A stretch of DNA of 64,000 bases, taken from Collinsella sp. (GTDB lineage: Bacteria; Actinomycetota; Coriobacteriia; Coriobacteriales; Coriobacteriaceae). The stretch lies in the NCBI GenBank assembly GCA_019419505.1, contig DXZS01000018.1, forward strand, positions 1-64,000, written 5' to 3'. Within the stretch, counting starts at the first letter, position 1. Each line of letters starts with the position of its first letter. The notes below the pieces were generated by a model, which was given only the letters and a program-made list of their open reading frames with translations, had not been told where the DNA came from and searched no databases. A program made the translations under genes and the position numbers. Below, in pieces: positions 51,144-59,095 of the stretch.

Positions 51144-51176
51144 CCACCGCAAAGGGGACAGGCACCTTTGCGGTGG
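51144..51176. terminator. 12-bp stem hairpin between convergent thiD and SGNH genes
   Basis: CCACCGCAAAGG (51144-51155) pairs with CCTTTGCGGTGG (51165-51176) around GGACAGGCA, followed by TTTGGGG. The GGGGACAGGCAC wording resembles REP-like terminator repeats seen in other gut bacteria. Confidence 0.65.
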
Positions 51177-51188
51177 TTTGGGGTCGCG

Positions 51189-51848
51189 CTACTCACCGAG
51201 CATCTCTTGGAGCTTGGCTGCCACGGCGTGACCCAGGCTCTCATGGCTTTCGGGCATCATATGCAGATAGTCGATATCGCCCGGCTCGGCAAAGTCGGCG
51301 GCATTCAAAAAGTCGCAGCCAAACTGCTCAGCCACATGTGCGTAGTACTCACCAAAATGCTCCGAGGCCTCGACGGAACGCTCGTCAAAATCGGTCATAT
51401 ATACATCGGCGATTTGCGGCTTGATCTTGATAGGTGCCATCAGCAGAATACGCGGGCAGGGTGCGGCATTGGTCCAGGGAAATGCACGCACCGCGCGAAT
51501 CAGCGCCATGGCGCCACGGGCGATATCGGAAGCTGTCACGTTAAAGACCGTCTTACAGTCGTTGGTGCCCAGCATGATCACAATGGCGTCCAGCGGCTTA
51601 TGGGCCTCGAGCAGCATCGGAAGTGCGCGAATGCCGTTAAGATTGGTGTCCAGATGGCACATGTCGTCGCGTACCGTCGTGCGGCCGTTGAGGCCTTCTT
51701 CAATTACATGCCAGCCCTCGCCTAAGTCACGTTGGGCCACGCCACACCAGCGCACATCCCGCGCATAGCGCACCGCGGTGCCGTCGCGCATGCCCGCCGG
51801 ATCGTAACCATAGGTGTTGCTGTCGCCAAAACATAGAACGTTTTTCAT
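51189..51848 (-). CDS. SGNH/GDSL hydrolase family protein
   Basis: A 219-aa cytoplasmic esterase-type protein. Block I holds the nucleophile serine in VLCFGDSNTYGYDP, block II is EEGLNGRTTVRDD, block III IVIMLGTNDCK, and block V supplies Asp/His in PGDIDYLHMMPESHESLG. All four catalytic positions are present. The subfamily resembles arylesterase-like and acetylxylan-esterase-like GDSL enzymes, but the substrate is not deducible and no signal peptide is present. The ATG at 51848 follows GGAAGGGCTTACG. It converges on thiD. Confidence 0.88.
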   Translation of the reverse strand: MKNVLCFGDSNTYGYDPAGMRDGTAVRYARDVRWCGVAQRDLGEGWHVIEEGLNGRTTVRDDMCHLDTNLNGIRALPMLLEAHKPLDAIVIMLGTNDCKTVFNVTASDIARGAMALIRAVRAFPWTNAAPCPRILLMAPIKIKPQIADVYMTDFDERSVEASEHFGEYYAHVAEQFGCDFLNAADFAEPGDIDYLHMMPESHESLGHAVAAKLQEMLGE

Positions 51849-51867
51849 CGTAAGCCCTTCCTTTAGT

Positions 51868-51902
51868 AAAAAGCCGACGGGAGCAGCCTCTCCCGCCGGC
51901 TC
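51868..51902 (-). terminator. Rho-independent terminator of the macrodomain gene
   Basis: AGCCGGCGGGAG and CTCCCGTCGGCT pair on the minus strand around AGGCTG, followed by TTTTTA. It is 24 bp after the stop at 51927. Confidence 0.82.
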
Positions 51903-51926
51903 GACCTATCTGTCAGCACGTACCGA

Positions 51927-53042
51927 TTACAGGTACTTGCGCCAGTCATCGTCATCCTCGTCGTCCTCGGCAGCAGCCTGGGCCTGCTCGGCGGCACGGG
52001 CTGCTGCGGCGCGGGCAGCAACCTGAGCATAGGACTCCTCGTTGCGCTCGGGGAAGTTTGCCAGCACGTGCTCGAACTTGGCAAAATCCTCGTCCCAGCG
52101 CGTAGAGGGCACAGCAAAAAAGACCTGCTTGACCTTAAAGTCGCCCGACGCGAGCTCCTTGCGGAAGAGCTCGGCCACGGCCTCTGCGTCAAAGCCGTTG
52201 TTGTCGCAGCCCCATGCGCCCAACACGAGCTTCTCGCGACCCAGCTCGTCGCAGATGGCAAGCACAAAGCGAATGCGGTCGCGCAGGGCATCCAGCAGAG
52301 CATCGTCGCTCACGCGATACTCCTGGCGGGCGCGCTTAACGTTGGGCGCGGCGGCCACGATCACGTCGGCGTATGCATGCACGTGGTTGCGGTCGAAGCG
52401 CACCGCAGGCACCACTAGGGCGCGGTTGCGATAGAGCTCGCAGTTGATGTTGCGGCGACGGTTCTCGCCGTACCACTTACGCTGCATATCGAGAACGTTG
52501 TACAGATACGAATCGGCGCACAGCGTGGCCTCCTGGCCCAGATAACCCTGAATATAGCCACCGCCCGGGTTGGTGAACGAGGCAAAGGCGAGCACGGCCA
52601 TGTCGCAGAACTGCGCATAGCCACGACCGTTGTCCAGGATGGCCTGCGTGGCGGAGGCATCGAGCACGGTGACCTCGGGCAGAACCGGAGCGGGCTCCTC
52701 AGCAGGCGCGGACTCAGCTTCAGCGATTTCCTCGGCAGGCTCCTCGACGGGCTCGAGCGCTGCCTCGACCTCGGCAGCCTCCGCGCCCTCGACGTCCTCG
52801 GCAACCTGTTCTTCGGCGGCCACAGCACTCTGAACCTTGGCCTTCATCGCCGCGACAAAGCCGGCAGGCATACCGTCAAACTCGCGAACACCGGCAAGCG
52901 AACGCTCGATATCCTTGGCGCACGCTTCGGACACAGTTGCCACGTGACGCTCGGCGGCCTTGGCACGGGCCTCGCGCTTGGGATTGGGCTGACCCGCTCG
53001 GTTGGACCTGCGGTTACGGTTCCTGTTGTCGACGTCTGCCAT
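51927..53042 (-). CDS. TIGR02452-type macrodomain protein (bacterial PARG-like), altered active-site motif
   Basis: A 371-aa protein. Residues 1-75 are a charged helical region, 76-120 a Glu/Ala/Pro-rich low-complexity linker, and about 125-335 a macrodomain of the microbial poly(ADP-ribose) glycohydrolase-like family (AVLAFASFTNPGGGYIQG, LVLGAWGCDNNGFDAEAVAE, VFFAVPSTRWDEDF). An acidic Ala-rich tail ends it. The family signature GGG...QEE is present as NPGGGYIQGYLGQEATLC: the residue after QE, normally the catalytic glutamate, is alanine (position 172). ADP-ribose binding without hydrolysis is therefore likely. The ATG at 53042 follows GAAAGGTGACCACTT. Neighbours give no hint of a pathway. 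Confidence 0.82.
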   Translation of the reverse strand: MADVDNRNRNRRSNRAGQPNPKREARAKAAERHVATVSEACAKDIERSLAGVREFDGMPAGFVAAMKAKVQSAVAAEEQVAEDVEGAEAAEVEAALEPVEEPAEEIAEAESAPAEEPAPVLPEVTVLDASATQAILDNGRGYAQFCDMAVLAFASFTNPGGGYIQGYLGQEATLCADSYLYNVLDMQRKWYGENRRRNINCELYRNRALVVPAVRFDRNHVHAYADVIVAAAPNVKRARQEYRVSDDALLDALRDRIRFVLAICDELGREKLVLGAWGCDNNGFDAEAVAELFRKELASGDFKVKQVFFAVPSTRWDEDFAKFEHVLANFPERNEESYAQVAARAAAARAAEQAQAAAEDDEDDDDWRKYL

Positions 53043-53180
53043 AAGTGGTCACCTTTCTCGGTCTCTGCCGCTATCGGCTTTTCCCATCCATGATACCCCG
53101 CCGCATACAAAAAAGACGGCCCCGAAGGACCGCCTTTCGCATCGATTTACACGCACGGCAAACACCGCCGCAATTCGCCA

Positions 53181-53876
53181 CTAGTCGCGACGGCCGAGGA
53201 TGTTCAGAATGCGCAGGAACACGTTGATGATGTCCACGAACAAGTTGGATGCCATAAGCACGGCGTTGGGCAGCGTAGGCGGCACCGTCGTGGCAACATA
53301 GGTGTCGTAGCCGATAAAGCCGGCGAACACCACGATCACGATCAGATCGGTGATGGTCTGCGAGACGCCCATGAACATCAGCACAATCTCAACCAGAATA
53401 GTGGCGAGCAGAATGCCAAAGCCGATGCCATATACGCGCTGGAAAAACTTGGGGAACGTCACGCCCAAGGCGCCATAGACAAAGGTGATGGCGGCCGTGG
53501 CGATAAAGGCAGTGTTGATGGTGGGCAGGTCGTAGTTGGCAAGGCCAAACGACGCGGTCAGGCCAAAGGTACTCGCAAAGATTATGTAGCCCACAAGGGA
53601 CAGGCCCACGGACTGCTTGCTGGCGGCGGCCGACATCATGACCATGCCGACGATGGTCAAAATAAACGAGCCAAAGACCAGCGGCAAGGCGGCGCCGCTC
53701 ATCATCATGCGCGCAAACGACATGGTGCTCGTAAAGTAGGCGCCGGCGCCCATGGCGCAAAAGCCCAAGAAGATCAGGGCAGACATGGCGAGATTGTACG
53801 CGCGCGGCGACATCTCCTTGGCGCGGCTTGCGCCGCTCTCGACGGGGCCGTTCTGATAGCCCTGGATATCGTTCAT
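53181..53876 (-). CDS. Bax inhibitor-1/YccA family membrane protein
   Basis: A 231-aa protein with seven membrane helices after a 25-residue polar N terminus. It shows the TMBIM/UPF0005 pattern: MSPRAYNLAMSALIFLGFCA at the first span, FASTFGLTAS, VTFVYGALGV-like spacing, and the conserved C-terminal GFIGYDTYVATT with the two acidic residues that form the pH sensor in BsYetJ. Relatives conduct calcium; the bacterial role is unsettled. The start at 53876 follows AAAGGACGAACCT. No operon partner. Confidence 0.9.
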   Translation of the reverse strand: MNDIQGYQNGPVESGASRAKEMSPRAYNLAMSALIFLGFCAMGAGAYFTSTMSFARMMMSGAALPLVFGSFILTIVGMVMMSAAASKQSVGLSLVGYIIFASTFGLTASFGLANYDLPTINTAFIATAAITFVYGALGVTFPKFFQRVYGIGFGILLATILVEIVLMFMGVSQTITDLIVIVVFAGFIGYDTYVATTVPPTLPNAVLMASNLFVDIINVFLRILNILGRRD

Positions 53877-53960
53877 AGGTTCGTCCTTTCAAAAAGCGCC
53901 ACAAATAACGGCGCAGTAGCTGACAAGATTCCTGTCATTGTACCCGAACGCCGTGCGTCC

Positions 53961-54299
53961 TTACCTACGGCGCTCGCCCTCGAGCGTACGGTCGAATGCC
54001 CACACCCACCAACGCATCAGATGGGCCTGCGAGCCATCTGGTCGTTCACGCGTCTGGTCCTCCAGATACAACTCGGTCGCGTGCCCGCCAAAACGCACCT
54101 TATAGGTTGCCGTACGAATGCCGTGAACCGTCAGGCCAAACCCAGTGGTCGAGACAATCTCGTCAATCGTAAAGCAACGACCGTCGACCCAGCAGACGGC
54201 GACTGGCACGACTTGTCCGCCCGCGAGGATGCGAGCCACGACGTCCACATACTGCTTGTGTACGCGCCGAGTTTTGCCGTCTGTCTGTCGATATTCCAT
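53961..54299 (-). CDS. hypothetical protein, small beta-rich
   Basis: A 112-aa protein beginning MEYRQTDGKTRRVHKQYVDV, with VVPVAVCWVDGRCFTIDEIV and the tryptophan-rich C terminus HLMRWWVWAFDRT. The alternation of strands and the use of DGR-C-F-T-I-D-E suggest a small beta barrel such as occurs in actinobacterial DUF proteins, but I do not identify the family. The ATG at 54299 has AGGAGG only one base away, so the ATG at 54320 could be used instead. It is divergent from the Pit transporter. Function unknown. Confidence 0.62.
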   Translation of the reverse strand: MEYRQTDGKTRRVHKQYVDVVARILAGGQVVPVAVCWVDGRCFTIDEIVSTTGFGLTVHGIRTATYKVRFGGHATELYLEDQTRERPDGSQAHLMRWWVWAFDRTLEGERRR

Positions 54300-54549
54300 G
54301 CCTCCTATTATCGAACGCATGTTTGCATGTTGTAAAGCGAACAGACTGTGGTTTTGGAGTGTCGTAGCAATCGCACGTGTCCGCATGGCGTGTTAGCAAA
54401 AAGAATACCCGCGGTCAACAGGACTAATATTCAATTTTAGTGCCAAAAAATCCACTTCTCACGTCAGAACTCCGTTAAGAAACCCACAGGAGGTGATAGG
54501 ATTTATCATGTTTTTGTAACGTGCCTGCAAACTTCGAGAAAGCCCATAT

Positions 54550-55599
54550 ATGGACGTAACGTTCTCAACCTTCCTCGGCCAAATTGTGTCGAACCCAGTC
54601 CTTGCCGTCACCGTGATCCTCGCGCTCGGCGCCATCTTCGTCAACGGATGGACCGACGCGCCCAACGCCATCGCGACCTGCGTCACTACGCGTTGCATGC
54701 CCGCCCGCGCCGCCATTCTCATGAGCGCCGCATTCAACTTCCTCGGCGTGCTCATCATGACGCACTTTAATGCGAGCGTCGCCAACACCATCTCACATAT
54801 CGTCGACTTTGGCGGAAACAGCACCATGGCGCTCGCGTGCCTCTGCGCAGCGCTGTTCTCCATCGTCGTCTACGGCGCCACAGCATCGCGTTTTGGCATC
54901 CCCACTTCGCAAAGCCACAGCCTTATCGCCGGCCTGACCGGTGCCGCTATCGCCCTCGGCGGCGCGAGCAGCGTCAACGTCCACGAGTGGATGAAGGTCA
55001 TCTACGGCCTGGCGCTCTCCATCGGCCTGGGCTTTGTCATGGGCTGGGTCCTGTGCAAACTCGTCTCGGTTCTTTTCGCCGCCGCCAACAGGCGACGTGC
55101 CAATGTCTTCTTTAAATACGCTCAGATCGCGAGCGCTGCGGCCATGAGCTTTATGCACGGCGCGCAGGATGGACAGAAGTTCATCGGCGTGCTCTTTTTA
55201 GGCGTGGCCTTCGCAAACGGCCAGACCAGCGTCGGCGATGCCGGCATCCCCATCTGGATTATGCTGCTGTGCTCGGCCACCATGGGTATCGGCACCAGCG
55301 TCGGCGGCGAGCGCATCATAAAGTCCGTCGGCCAGAGCATGGTTAAGCTCGAGAAGTATCAGGGCTTCTCCGCCGACCTCGCGGGCGCCGCGAACCTGCT
55401 GCTTGCCACCCTTACCGGCATCCCCGTGTCCTCCACACACATCAAGACCTGCGCCATCATGGGCGTCGGTGCCGTCAAGCGCCTCTCGGCCATCAACTTC
55501 GGCGTCGTTAAGGACATGATGTTCACCTGGTTCTTCACCTTCCCCGCCTGCGGACTCATCAGCTTTGTCATGGCCAAGCTGTTCATGATGTTCCTCTAG
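54550..55599 (+). CDS. inorganic phosphate transporter, PiT family
   Basis: A low-affinity phosphate carrier (349 aa, about 10 membrane spans) in the PiT/PHO-4 family. The two inverted family repeats carry the signatures IFVNGWTDAPNAIATCVTTR near the N terminus and SFMHGAQDGQKFIGVLFLG in the second half (GANDVANA-type motifs), with FGIPTSQSHSLIAGL and LTGIPVSSTHIKTCAIMGVG after each. The ATG at 54550 has only a weak GAGAAAG site. A perfect AGGAGGTGAT lies 60 bp upstream before a 3-codon ORF (ATG TTT TTG TAA at 54508). It is followed by its DUF47 partner. A Pst system lies 5 kb away. Confidence 0.92.
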   Translation: MDVTFSTFLGQIVSNPVLAVTVILALGAIFVNGWTDAPNAIATCVTTRCMPARAAILMSAAFNFLGVLIMTHFNASVANTISHIVDFGGNSTMALACLCAALFSIVVYGATASRFGIPTSQSHSLIAGLTGAAIALGGASSVNVHEWMKVIYGLALSIGLGFVMGWVLCKLVSVLFAAANRRRANVFFKYAQIASAAAMSFMHGAQDGQKFIGVLFLGVAFANGQTSVGDAGIPIWIMLLCSATMGIGTSVGGERIIKSVGQSMVKLEKYQGFSADLAGAANLLLATLTGIPVSSTHIKTCAIMGVGAVKRLSAINFGVVKDMMFTWFFTFPACGLISFVMAKLFMMFL

Positions 55600-55666
55600 T
55601 CAAACCGAACGTCCATCTGGACCGCAACACTTCGCCCACCCGTCTTCGCCTCGAAAGGACCCACCC

Positions 55667-56290
55667 ATGGCTAAGAAACCCGATTCGTTCTACTTTGACA
55701 ACTACGTCGCCTGCGCCGACCTCGCCGTCCAGGCCGCCGAGCTGCTTACCCAGATTTTTGAGAACTTCGATCCCGCGCAGATTCACGACATGCTCAATAA
55801 GATGCATGCGATTGAGCATGCGGCAGACAAGAAGCACCACGAGCTCGAAGACGCCCTGCTCACCGCCTTTATCACCCCGCTCGAGCGCGAGGATCTGGAT
55901 CTGATGAGCTGCGCGCTCGACACCGTGCTCGACCGTATTGAGGGCGTCGTGCAGCGCGTCTACTTCACCAACATTCAGAGCATCCATCCCGACGCCATCG
56001 TCATCGCCCACAAGGTGACTGACGCCTGCCGCGCCATGAAAGACCTGATGGTCGAGCTTCCCAACTACCGCAAGTCCAAAACGCTGCGCGAGCTGGTCAT
56101 CCAGATCAACACCATCGAGTCCGAGGCCGACGAGCTCTACATCAACGCCATGCGCAACCTGCACGTTAACGGCAAGGATCCGCTCGAGGTCATCGCTTGG
56201 CGTGACGTCTACGCCTTCCTGGAGTACTGCGCCGACTGCTGCGAGAATGTGGCCGATGTTGTGGATTCGATTGTCATGAAGAACAGTTAA
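55667..56290 (+). CDS. DUF47 family protein (PhoU-like Pit accessory protein)
   Basis: A 207-aa all-helical protein of the DUF47/PhoU-like family. It shows KMHAIEHAADKKHHELEDAL and INTIESEADELYINAMRNL, the paired helical bundles with the E-x3-D metal-binding pattern, and the C-terminal VYAFLEYCADCCENVADVVD. Such proteins are nearly always encoded next to pit and are thought to regulate phosphate uptake through it. Gap to pit is 67 bp; ATG 55667 follows GAAAGGACCC. Cotranscription with pit is very likely. Confidence 0.9.
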   Translation: MAKKPDSFYFDNYVACADLAVQAAELLTQIFENFDPAQIHDMLNKMHAIEHAADKKHHELEDALLTAFITPLEREDLDLMSCALDTVLDRIEGVVQRVYFTNIQSIHPDAIVIAHKVTDACRAMKDLMVELPNYRKSKTLRELVIQINTIESEADELYINAMRNLHVNGKDPLEVIAWRDVYAFLEYCADCCENVADVVDSIVMKNS

Positions 56291-56314
56291 TTGGGGGTAC
56301 GTGTCCCGGCGGTC

Positions 56315-56393
56315 GCGGGCCCGGCCACTAATAACCTTTTTCACTCCGGCTGCAAGCAGAGTCGTTCAAAAGGTTATTAGTGGCCGGGCCCGC
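56315..56393. repeat. 26-bp perfect inverted repeat, terminator-like
   Basis: Arms 56315-56340 and 56368-56393 are perfect inverse copies (GCGGGCCCGGCCACTAATAA followed by CCTTTT and its complement) around 27 bases. A second, outer GGTACG/CGTACC pair extends it. It follows the DUF47 gene. Confidence 0.82.
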
Positions 56394-56576
56394 TCCCTTA
56401 CGTACCACCATTGGGAACTTTGGCTGATAGTTATAGCGCAATGGGGGTTTGGCTGAAGGGACCTTTGGTATCCGTTCGGACACTTTGGCCCTCGATGAGC
56501 GTTTGGCTGATTGCTGCTTTGGGTACTGTTTGGGTTACTTTGGGTTTGTTTGATTTTTAATTGTTGGAGGGCTTGT
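56394..56576 (+). other. GT-rich region with repeated TTTGGCTGA words
   Basis: The stretch before the nitroreductase gene is unusually rich in T and G on the plus strand and contains TTTGGCTGA three times (56419, 56448, 56502). A GGAGGG ribosome site ends it. No gene is seen. Confidence 0.5.
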
Positions 56577-57107
56577 ATGTCTTATTTGGATCTGGCTCGG
56601 GGTCGGTATTCTTGTCGTGAATTTCAGGATCGTTCTGTTGAGCAGGCTGTGGTGGATGCCATTGTTGAGGCTGGGCGGATTGCTCCTTCTGCTTGTAATA
56701 ATCATCCTTCTCGTGTGATGGTGCTGGATACGCCTGAGCTTCTGGAGAAGGCTGCTGCTTGTCAGCCTCGGTTTGCTCGTGATGGATCTATCTTTGGCGC
56801 TCCGCTCATCTTCCTTATTTGCAGCGTTACCGATGATGCTTGGGTGCGCCCGTATGATCAGATGAATTCCAGCGAAATCGATACGTCCATCGTGTGTGAT
56901 CAGATGATGATGGAGGCCACCGAGCAGGGCCTGGGAACGTGCTGGGTATGCCATTTTAAGCCTGAGGTGGCACAGGAGCAGTTCAATCTGCCCAAGGGCG
57001 TCTATCCCTATCACATGCTCGTCTGTGGATATCCTGCCGACCACATCGCCGATCCCGAGCATCGCGAGGCCCGTACCATTCCCCTCTCCGACTTCCTCCT
57101 CAAGTAG
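56577..57107 (+). CDS. nitroreductase family protein
   Basis: An FMN-dependent reductase-fold protein (176 aa). FMN phosphate contacts are in ARGRYSCREFQDRSV, then IVEAGRIAPSACNNHPSRVMVL, the central FGAPLIFLICS, and the dimer/FMN segment ATEQGLGTCWVCHF. Small nitroreductases of this type reduce nitro compounds, quinones or other FMN-accessible substrates. The ATG at 56577 follows TTGGAGGG. Codon choice is odd: about the first 80 codons favour T-ending and TTG/TCT/CGT codons, and the rest return to the C-rich use of the genome. The function of this member is unknown. Confidence 0.88.
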   Translation: MSYLDLARGRYSCREFQDRSVEQAVVDAIVEAGRIAPSACNNHPSRVMVLDTPELLEKAAACQPRFARDGSIFGAPLIFLICSVTDDAWVRPYDQMNSSEIDTSIVCDQMMMEATEQGLGTCWVCHFKPEVAQEQFNLPKGVYPYHMLVCGYPADHIADPEHREARTIPLSDFLLK

Positions 57108-57215
57108 GTTTTGGGACATGCCCTAAAACCTACCTTTTACCGCTCACCCATTCGCCGAGTTCTGCGCCACAATGTGCAGGGCTCGGTTTTTTATGTTGCG
57201 CGCCCCTGCACAGTC

Positions 57216-57250
57216 ATAAAAAAGGACCCGCAAGCTGCGGGTCCTTTCTA
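57216..57250 (-). terminator. Rho-independent terminator of divIVA
   Basis: AAAGGACCCGCAGCTTGCGGGTCCTTT forms a near-perfect hairpin at 57222-57248, with T's following on the minus strand (57217-57221). Confidence 0.85.
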
Positions 57251-57273
57251 GGCACTAAATTGTAGGCCGAATG

Positions 57274-57948
57274 TTAGTCCAGGTCGTCGGCAGCAAAGTT
57301 GTCGATCGGGGCGAAGGGATCGGCCACGGGGACAACCGGGTCAGCGACGGGCAGCGGCTCGGCGGGAACAGTCACTGCAGGAGAAGCGGCAGAACCGACC
57401 GGCGTGGAGGCCATCAGATCGGCCGGGAAGGAATTCTGGGCATCGTCCATGAAGTGCTGGATGAGCTTGAGGTACTCGGCCTTGAACTCCTCACGAGAAG
57501 CCTTGAGACGATCGATCTCCTCGAGCTCGGCCTGCTTCTCGGTCAGAGCCTGGCGGATAACCTCGCGGGCCTTGGCGTCAGCCTCGTTGCGGATACGCTC
57601 AGCGTTCTCGTTGGCATCGTTGACGATGGTCTCAGCGGTCTGCTGGGCAGCGATCAGGGCAGCGGAAATCTGGCGCTCCTGAGCGGAGAAGTCAGGGGCG
57701 GGAACAGTCACGGGGGCGGCAGGAACGGCCTGGGCGGTGGCATCCTGAGCTTGGGCAAGCTGAGCCTGCGCATCGGCAAGCTGCTGCTCGGTAGCAGTCA
57801 GACGACCCTTAAGGTCGACGATCTTAGCGAGCATAGCGTCAACCTCGGAGGACAGCGTCTCCAAGAAGACGTCGACCTCAGCAGGATCGTAGCCACGCTT
57901 GGCCTCAGAGAAAGTCTGAGCCTGGATGTCTGCAGGGGTAATAGCCAT
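57274..57948 (-). CDS. DivIVA domain-containing protein
   Basis: A 224-aa coiled-coil cell-division or polarity protein. The N-terminal DivIVA domain reads MAITPADIQAQTFSEAKRGYD with AEVDVFLE, the membrane-binding part. Then come a short Gln/Ala-rich coiled coil (about 40-75), a Pro/Val linker, and a second long coiled coil (about 90-165: ALIAAQQTAETIVNDANENA). The tail is Pro/Val/Ala-rich and acidic. It probably localises to curved membranes at septa or poles, as in other Gram-positive bacteria. It leads toward yggT, sepF and yggS on the same strand. The ATG at 57948 follows AAAGGAGACTTGTT. Confidence 0.9.
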   Translation of the reverse strand: MAITPADIQAQTFSEAKRGYDPAEVDVFLETLSSEVDAMLAKIVDLKGRLTATEQQLADAQAQLAQAQDATAQAVPAAPVTVPAPDFSAQERQISAALIAAQQTAETIVNDANENAERIRNEADAKAREVIRQALTEKQAELEEIDRLKASREEFKAEYLKLIQHFMDDAQNSFPADLMASTPVGSAASPAVTVPAEPLPVADPVVPVADPFAPIDNFAADDLD

Positions 57949-58009
57949 AACAAGTCTCCTTTTTCATCGCCTCGGCGCTACACGCCCGACGTAAGTTACT
58001 AAGTCAGTT

Positions 58010-58291
58010 CTACACGAGTATACCTATAAGAAGCTGCAGAACCAGCCTCTGCACCAACTGCAACGCAATAATCGCAACGACCGGCGAAAAATCGATACCG
58101 CCCATCGGCGGGATGAAACGACGGAACAGGTTGAGCCACGGACCGCACACGCTATCAAGCACCGCGGCAATATCCTGAAGCAAACCACCCTGCTTCATGG
58201 GAATCCACGTCATAAAGCAGTAGACGACAATGAGCGTGGAATAGAAGTTGAACAGCGTGTTGACCAGCTGGACGATAGTGTAGATGTTGAT
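58010..58291 (-). CDS. YggT family membrane protein, non-canonical start
   Basis: A 93-aa protein with two membrane helices and the YggT signature (MTWIPMKQGGLLQDIAAVLD, then PWLNLFRRFIPPMGGIDFSP). The full first helix (INIYTIVQLVNTLFNFYSTL) is coded, but between the in-frame sepF stop (58315-58313) and this helix there is no ATG, GTG or TTG. The likeliest start is ATC at 58291, with GAGGAG six bases before it, or ATT at 58297. An annotation starting at ATG 58213 would lose the first helix. It lies between divIVA and sepF, as in the conserved division cluster where YggT is often found. Function uncertain; linked to division or osmotic tolerance. Confidence 0.75.
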   Translation of the reverse strand: MNIYTIVQLVNTLFNFYSTLIVVYCFMTWIPMKQGGLLQDIAAVLDSVCGPWLNLFRRFIPPMGGIDFSPVVAIIALQLVQRLVLQLLIGILV

Positions 58292-58312
58292 GGGAATCTC
58301 CTCGTCTTGTCT

Positions 58313-59035
58313 TTACTTAAGGTAGCCGTCGGCACGAAGCTTCTTGAGATCGGAATCTTTGACCTCGCAACCGGCGGGCAGCACCATGAACACGCGGTCG
58401 CCCACCTCCTTGACCGTGGCACCCAGACCGCAGGCAAAGCCGTAAGAGAAGTCCAAGACGCGCTTGGCAACTTCGGTGCGTACGCCCACAAAAATCAGTG
58501 CGACAGGCTGCTTGGTGCGAACGCGGCGCACCACGGTCTCCACGTCGTCATAGCTCTCGGGGCGCAGGACATAGGCCGGCAGCTGCGGCGTGGCGTTGAT
58601 GATATTGCTCGCATAGGCCGAGGCATCGCTCGGTGCAGGCGCGGGTGCAGCGGCGGCACGGGCGCGGGTATTCTCGGCGTAGCTCGACGGCGTGTCATAG
58701 GCACCAGGACGATAACCGCTCGCAACACTGTCCTGCGAGCGCGAAGGCGGGTTATACGTCGTGGCATGGCGGGAGTCATCGCCGACCAGCTGACCGGAGC
58801 GCGTATACACGGCAACCGACTCAGCTTCACCGCGGCGCGTCTGGCCAAGCAGGCCGTTGCTCGGCTCGTCTTGGGTGTAGAAGCCCTCGCCCGAAGCACC
58901 ACTGTAGCCGTTGTTCTGATAGCCATCGTCGTAGCCGTCATCGTAGCCGTAGTCGTCGTCCTGGCCATAACCCTGGTCGTAACCCTGCTGGCCGCCCAGG
59001 TGCATCTTATTTTTAATCTCGTCAAGGAAGCCCAT
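58313..59035 (-). CDS. sepF: cell division protein SepF
   Basis: Bundles FtsZ and anchors it to the membrane in Gram-positive bacteria. The 240-aa protein begins MGFLDEIKNKMHLGG, an amphipathic membrane-binding helix. A 140-residue Gly/Tyr/Asp-rich disordered linker follows (GYDDGYDDGYQNNGYSG), then the SepF core: VLRPESYDDVETVVRRVRTK, VALIFVGVRTEVAKRVLDFS, GFACGLGATVKEVGDRVFMV. The linker is longer than in Bacillus SepF. The ATG at 59035 follows GAGAGGACACAACC. It precedes yggT by about 22 bp and follows yggS by 60 bp, the usual order. Confidence 0.93.
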   Translation of the reverse strand: MGFLDEIKNKMHLGGQQGYDQGYGQDDDYGYDDGYDDGYQNNGYSGASGEGFYTQDEPSNGLLGQTRRGEAESVAVYTRSGQLVGDDSRHATTYNPPSRSQDSVASGYRPGAYDTPSSYAENTRARAAAAPAPAPSDASAYASNIINATPQLPAYVLRPESYDDVETVVRRVRTKQPVALIFVGVRTEVAKRVLDFSYGFACGLGATVKEVGDRVFMVLPAGCEVKDSDLKKLRADGYLK

Positions 59036-59095
59036 GGTTGTGTCCTCTCGCGGTTTAGTGCAGGCGCCCCGATAATCAGTGCGCACTTCAGAGCC

